NCBI GenBank assembly: GCA_032117915.1
Contig: JAULYI010000161.1
Span: forward strand, 1 to 27,521
Length of the DNA: 27,521 nt
Reading direction: 5' to 3'
Source: ZLKRG46 sp032117915
Lineage (GTDB): Bacteria > Bacteroidota > Ignavibacteria > Kapaibacteriales > Kapaibacteriaceae
The position numbers were made by a program, and so were the translations under genes. The notes below the pieces were generated by a model. It ran no database searches and was not told the DNA's origin. It saw only the letters and a list, made by a program, of their open reading frames with translations. Positions 24,601 through 27,521 of the stretch are shown here, in pieces (position 1 is the first letter of the stretch; the number at the start of each line of letters is the position of its first letter).

Positions 24601-26672
24601 TCCGGGGCTGCATTCGAATCGGCGAAGGTTCGCCAGCCATCGGGCATGAACATCTTGATCTTCTTGGCAAAGAACCCATTGAACGTCGAGTCCTGCGTGC
24701 CGACATAGTTCGGCGGGAAGGTCATGTTCGGTGCATTCTCCAGATCGCTGAAGTCAAACGCCATGGTATCGATCTGCAAGCCCATGCCGTTGGCATTAGC
24801 GAAGGTACTTGCTGTCAGGTTGCCTGTGACCACCCATTCCTTCCAGTTGATCGTCTTGCCCGTGAGTGTTGCCACGGAGCGCTTTGTGGAGTCCACGTCC
24901 GGACGTGGCGTCATCCACGTTCGCGGGAAGGCTACGTCGATATCCAGTGACAGCGTATCGGAGTTATTGTCGCATCCCCACGTCACGTAACAGCCCTGCC
25001 GTTGCGCAGTCGGAGCGGCAGCCGTGATCGTGAAGGTAGGCGTAGCCTGCTGATAGCCGCTGATGGCAAAGTCCTGGGCAAGTTCAAGACGCCCGGTCTT
25101 CCCTACGCCTTCGGGACAGATCGAAAGATTCTTAGCGCCGAACGATAACGTGTCATTGAGTTTAACAAGGGGCACTGCAGCCACTGCGGCCAGTGCGGCG
25201 TCCTGCTCCGTGAAGATCATCTCGCTGATGCAGATCGTGTAGCCCTTGATGTTGTTGAAGCCGAGGGGCATCTTCAATGGCACGCTGAGATTGTTGACCT
25301 GCTTGACGAGTTTACCGTTCTGCTTCACGAAGTCATCGACCCACGCTACCACGGACTTGGTCCAGTTCCAACTCACGGCCTGATTGATGGCCCACTGCTG
25401 CGGATACTGTGGTGCAGCAGGGTCAACCTCGGTACGAGCAGTGCCCTTGATGACCTGCTTGGCAGCGTTGACCTTAAGGCTGTCGAACGTGACCAGCACG
25501 CGGGCCCAAAGCCACGGAATCGTGATCTCGCCCTTGCCTCCGGCAGACGCTGCCGTTGCCGTGGTAAGCGAGTTGACTTTCATCGTGAATCGACCGATCG
25601 ACAGCGAGTCGCCCACGGCCACAGGATTGGCATCTGCTGTGGTATCCGTGATCGTCACCGGATAGGAGCATTGTCCGCAGGGCAGCCCGGCAGGATTCGG
25701 ATCGACATACGGGAGCGGTGCGCCACCACCGGACTTCTTCGATCCAGTCTCTTCCTGTCCACCACCGGCAGCTGTACTCTTCTTGTTGTTGCCGCCTTGA
25801 ACTTCTGTTCCACCGGACTTCTTGCTGCCCGTTCCAAGATCACCACCCGGCACAGCATTCGACGTGAACGTGAAGGGCGTCGCATAGCCGTCAGGATCTC
25901 CTACGGGCTGCCCGTCTTCATTCAGTGCACGAACGCTCCATACGTAGGTCATATCCGGACGAGGCAACTCGACATCCGGCGGCCATAGGAGCTGCGTTGT
26001 ACCGATACCGCCAATATCCATGATCGGCCTGTTGGCACGGAACGCATTGATGGCCGTCTGCTCCGGCAGTACCTCGAAGACCTGCAAACGATACGTCACC
26101 GGGAAGGATGGACGCGGCGAAATACCAGTCCACCGGAACATCGGACGCGTAGCCTGCGCGACGCCGCTCTTGTCGAGCGGCAGAAGCAGAATCGGTGCCT
26201 GAAAGCTTGTAACACTGAAGCCCTTGCAGACCGGCTGCGTGATAACGGCAGACGTTACGGGATCGATCAGGGAGACGCAGAACTGATAGGATCCGGCAGG
26301 TAGCATACCCGTACGTGCAGCGGTCACATCGGCTCCTTCGGCTACGCGCATCGCCGCCATCGGAACAAGATCAGCACCGAAGTACTGCGAGGCTCCGGGC
26401 GGAATGCTTAGGACCACCATGCTCTCGTTCTTCGTCTCAGCAAGAAACTTGCCATCCTTGTTGACCACACATTTGAACTTAGCCTCGATCACGTTCGACG
26501 TGCTGTTCACGACCGTCACGACGGCAATGTCAGGTCGTTTCGACCAATTCGTCAGGTAAGGATCGGGACGCTGCGTAAGGTTCAGATTGACCTTGAGCTG
26601 CGCACTGAGCTGCATTGAGCCGATGCCAAGGAGCACCAGGCTCATGATACTATAGAGGATCGGACGCTTCAT
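21693..26672 (-). CDS. Giant TANFOR-like exported surface protein (1659 residues)
   Basis: Very large secreted protein. The signal peptide MKRPILYSIMSLVLLGIGSM...LSAQ ends near residue 25. Residues 26-150 resemble the TANFOR domain of Bacteroidetes surface proteins (strand pattern LKVNLNLTQRPDPYLTNW, VVTVVNSTSN, LSIPPGASQYF, LPAGSYQFCVSLID). An FN3/Ig-like module follows (about 155-270: PILLLPLDKSG, PMFRWTGISP, TYVWSVRALNEDG). Next is a Gly/Lys/Ser-rich linker with two GSKKSGG copies, then about 1000 residues of beta-rich sequence without a family I can name. A Cys cluster (GCVVCCTNNHPNGC) lies near residue 1350. A bacterial Ig-like stretch (SVEPANNATGVAVTEPVKIV) and a Pro-rich segment lie near the C-terminus. 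GAGGG precedes the start. No type IX sorting domain is seen. Export is well supported; function is unknown. Confidence 0.85.
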   Translation of the reverse strand: MKRPILYSIMSLVLLGIGSMQLSAQLKVNLNLTQRPDPYLTNWSKRPDIAVVTVVNSTSNVIEAKFKCVVNKDGKFLAETKNESMVVLSIPPGASQYFGADLVPMAAMRVAEGADVTAARTGMLPAGSYQFCVSLIDPVTSAVITQPVCKGFSVTSFQAPILLLPLDKSGVAQATRPMFRWTGISPRPSFPVTYRLQVFEVLPEQTAINAFRANRPIMDIGGIGTTQLLWPPDVELPRPDMTYVWSVRALNEDGQPVGDPDGYATPFTFTSNAVPGGDLGTGSKKSGGTEVQGGNNKKSTAAGGGQEETGSKKSGGGAPLPYVDPNPAGLPCGQCSYPVTITDTTADANPVAVGDSLSIGRFTMKVNSLTTATAASAGGKGEITIPWLWARVLVTFDSLKVNAAKQVIKGTARTEVDPAAPQYPQQWAINQAVSWNWTKSVVAWVDDFVKQNGKLVKQVNNLSVPLKMPLGFNNIKGYTICISEMIFTEQDAALAAVAAVPLVKLNDTLSFGAKNLSICPEGVGKTGRLELAQDFAISGYQQATPTFTITAAAPTAQRQGCYVTWGCDNNSDTLSLDIDVAFPRTWMTPRPDVDSTKRSVATLTGKTINWKEWVVTGNLTASTFANANGMGLQIDTMAFDFSDLENAPNMTFPPNYVGTQDSTFNGFFAKKIKMFMPDGWRTFADSNAAPEFIAQNLIINKNGFTGDLIAANVIQFPKANLNRLGASVDTVKVVFLNNDITQAYMRGKIQLPVTDTLPQNSITYKALFNNVEKSFDFSLTPTNQIDVKLLGGAKLTLQPSSALTMTLKKGRKKFNLLLNGEMGWNSVNLQIGQKTVNVDMAPDFENMRLFYDDSIGSKMMFDDGDWSFASGQKKLGKFPITIDKVKFSTPTPQGNELVRGKLEFDIIVALDSNKIGGRGTFDLTGAIEKSDPSAKFKFKPTFVDFNVQKIKVWADLAAVKITGELNFYNEDATWGNGFAAALDAKFKELQMQITADARFGSKLDNTNTRYRYWYVNAKAILPPPGIVFMPGYAFYGFGAAAWRRVNVNMTGAAPNVAQVAGATAPSTTASSGAAMSPDKNVGFGFKVLAVLGATPDPSKMNADIALTAQFSGTGGISTMAILGDLWLQAKLTERPSAPVKGSLSIAYDFTQRIFDLNAGVIVNKTPVTGNANLWVHLEGKTGIWFVKLGEPAQRNTINVDFLGTNISANSYFMFGKNITPPTGFTTRTYNGLASAGCYGMTPPSGGTTAAISGNGFAGGMDLGFDSGERNRKIVGRVYAKWRFAGGFEFNASFLRYPNGSLCGGDGLNWWYFQANAAAYAMANASVWIQPKKISDGCVVCCTNNHPNGCTINLAQIKFGAWAEAGFPKKSWIQGQATGSYDVLGGAFKGSFNAEFNVGDRCTPTPPTATTTAAQDVAAEQKNLLIKSVEPANNATGVAVTEPVKIVYNFEPNAAFELTELQGGAAGNTVNRQFQVKYDVTIEQRVNGVWTTLQTVHKKDALGAVLYRKKKPLVVTSTTVAQAAPKGQSNAPMTVNNVTYNLAPAPPAPPVQQAPIKVGVGGKNVGGNLPQEPVENELGGSAGISNAGVDTFIANSADWDRSTQVRATVVGTLWERTGANQWAVAKDRATNQDVKQTIVRTFSTPMDPVLANVNTNNSGK
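22026..22050 (+). repeat. Short 9-base tandem repeat in the TANFOR-like gene
   Basis: Two full copies of GGGTGGCGC plus a partial third. On the coding (minus) strand they encode the Ala-Pro-Pro segment APAPPAPP of the C-terminal Pro-rich stretch. Such repeats can change length by slippage; a 9-base unit would keep the frame. Confidence 0.6.
25726..25823 (+). repeat. 14-base direct repeat pair in the TANFOR-like gene linker
   Basis: CCACCGGACTTCTT occurs at 25726-25739 and again at 25810-25823. The pair encodes the two GSKKSGG copies that flank the low-complexity linker between the Ig-like module and the long beta-rich region. Confidence 0.6.
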
Positions 26673-26694
26673 GGGCTGCCCTCAAGGAACGTGG

Positions 26695-27521
26695 TTAAAA
26701 TGTCGTGTTCAGAGCGAGTTGCATGATCTGCTCAGAGAACGACGTGCCACGGTTTGGCAGGAATCGTCCGTAGGCGAACATGTTGTTGGAGAGACTCGCT
26801 ACAAGGCTAATATTCTTGGCAATAGCCCAGCGTGCCGTGGCCTTGAGGAAGCTCTGCGTATCCGTTGGATTGGACCCGAAGGAGCTTCCGGCAAGCGTGT
26901 ACGACAGGCTGGTCGTCAGTGCTCCTGCGAGCAGTCGATACGATGCGTTGAGCCCGACCGTGCGAACGATGAGCGCGGCAGAGAACAGGGCGTTCTCGAC
27001 GTACGTGCCCATTGCACCAAGCGTTAGCGGCATGTCTGTGAGCATTGCCGAATAGGTTAACGTGGCAGATCGCGTATCATTCGAGCTTTCGGCTCCTGTG
27101 ACGACGTTGAAGTCTTCGAACGTGTCGAAGGCAACGGACCCGTTCACGCTGTGCATTGCGCCGGAACCTTCGATCATGATGGACGGGTCAATGGTGAAGG
27201 ACTGACTGACGTTCTCGATCTTGAGGGTATCGAACACGGTGTTCGACCGGATGCCAAAGTTGGCGTAGGACACCGACACGCTGAACGCATCGGAGAACTG
27301 CGCATTCACGCTGCCGTTGGCAATGAGCTGCGTCAGTGCTTCACCCTTGGTCTCTGAAAGGTTGTTCACACGCTGACCAACAGACCCATTGATGGTCAGA
27401 TCTCCGTCGAATACCTGCAGCGACGGCGAGACCATAAGATCGATTCGATCTGTTTGCATGAAGGGATAGCCTAGCGGCATGAAGCCCGGCCCCATATAGA
27501 GTGCAGACAGTGTAAGTCCCC
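26695..27521 (-). CDS. Outer-membrane beta-barrel-like protein, C-terminal part (cut by window edge)
   Basis: The frame is open to the right edge, so the N-terminus is missing; 274 residues are visible. The sequence is a series of alternating amphipathic strands (LQVFDGDLTINGSVGQRVNN, VNAQFSDAFSVSVSYANFG, ATLTYSAMLTDMPLTLGA) and ends IMQLALNTTF. A terminal Phe is the usual outer-membrane barrel signal. The visible part begins LYMGPGFMPLGYPFMQTDR, a motif-like stretch I associate with Bacteroidetes outer-membrane proteins of unknown function. It lies 22 bases upstream of the TANFOR-like gene on the same strand, so it is the first gene of the surface operon visible here. The start and promoter are outside the window. 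Confidence 0.75.
   Translation of the reverse strand, partial: GLTLSALYMGPGFMPLGYPFMQTDRIDLMVSPSLQVFDGDLTINGSVGQRVNNLSETKGEALTQLIANGSVNAQFSDAFSVSVSYANFGIRSNTVFDTLKIENVSQSFTIDPSIMIEGSGAMHSVNGSVAFDTFEDFNVVTGAESSNDTRSATLTYSAMLTDMPLTLGAMGTYVENALFSAALIVRTVGLNASYRLLAGALTTSLSYTLAGSSFGSNPTDTQSFLKATARWAIAKNISLVASLSNNMFAYGRFLPNRGTSFSEQIMQLALNTTF

Noticed and set aside
19515..26672. Type IX secretion C-terminal sorting domain on the two large exported proteins
   Set aside because: Neither C-terminus (ending VNTNNSGK and GLSERAVTR) shows the conserved blocks of known sorting domains.
1..27521. CRISPR arrays, insertion sequences, prophage or integration sites
   Set aside because: No regularly spaced repeats, transposase or integrase motifs, or duplicated tRNA ends were seen on either strand.

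Overview
The window is a stretch of chromosome from a bacterium of the Bacteroidetes/Chlorobi (FCB) group. A deep-branching relative such as a Kapabacteria- or Chlorobi-like lineage is plausible, but this is inference from gene content. The signs are: a ribosomal protein S1 with an acidic, Ala/Pro-rich N-terminal extension; an RNase E/G-type protein with an acidic insertion; a large TANFOR-like surface protein next to a fibronectin type III (FN3) protein; weak and irregular Shine-Dalgarno use; and several copies of the Bacteroidetes-type -7 promoter element TAnnTTTG just upstream of genes. I see no insertion sequence, phage gene, CRISPR array or rRNA. Base composition looks even across the window by eye.

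Layout. Bases 1-562 (minus) hold the N-terminal part of an RNase E/G gene cut by the window edge. Next, on the minus strand, come homogentisate 1,2-dioxygenase (hmgA), a tRNA-Arg(TCT) 34 bases upstream of it, and a small unknown gene. On the plus strand follow rpsA (ribosomal protein S1, strong terminator), folC and purH. Two minus-strand genes follow, in transcription order an AddB-like nuclease/inactivated helicase and then a Lon-family protease. Divergent from them is a compact plus-strand operon: a lipoprotein, a lipoprotein alpha/beta hydrolase and riboflavin synthase. Both of its junctions are TGATG overlaps, and it ends in a clear terminator.

From 15467 to the right edge all genes lie on the minus strand and read as one operon of at least six genes. 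In transcription order they are: a beta-barrel-like outer-membrane protein (partial), a 1659-residue TANFOR-like surface protein, a 724-residue FN3-module protein, a 649-residue outer-membrane beta-rich protein, a 137-residue anti-sigma-type GHKL ATPase, and a secreted M28 metallopeptidase. Most gaps are 2-22 bases; only the one before the 649-residue gene is longer (about 149 bases with the start chosen here).

How the genes work together. The left half is housekeeping: RNA turnover, translation, folate and purine metabolism, tyrosine breakdown, DNA repair and protein quality control. The right half looks like a surface-assembly locus: outer-membrane proteins and two large exported multidomain proteins, with a small cytoplasmic regulator and a secreted peptidase. 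This right-hand operon is the best candidate for a poorly described system in the window.
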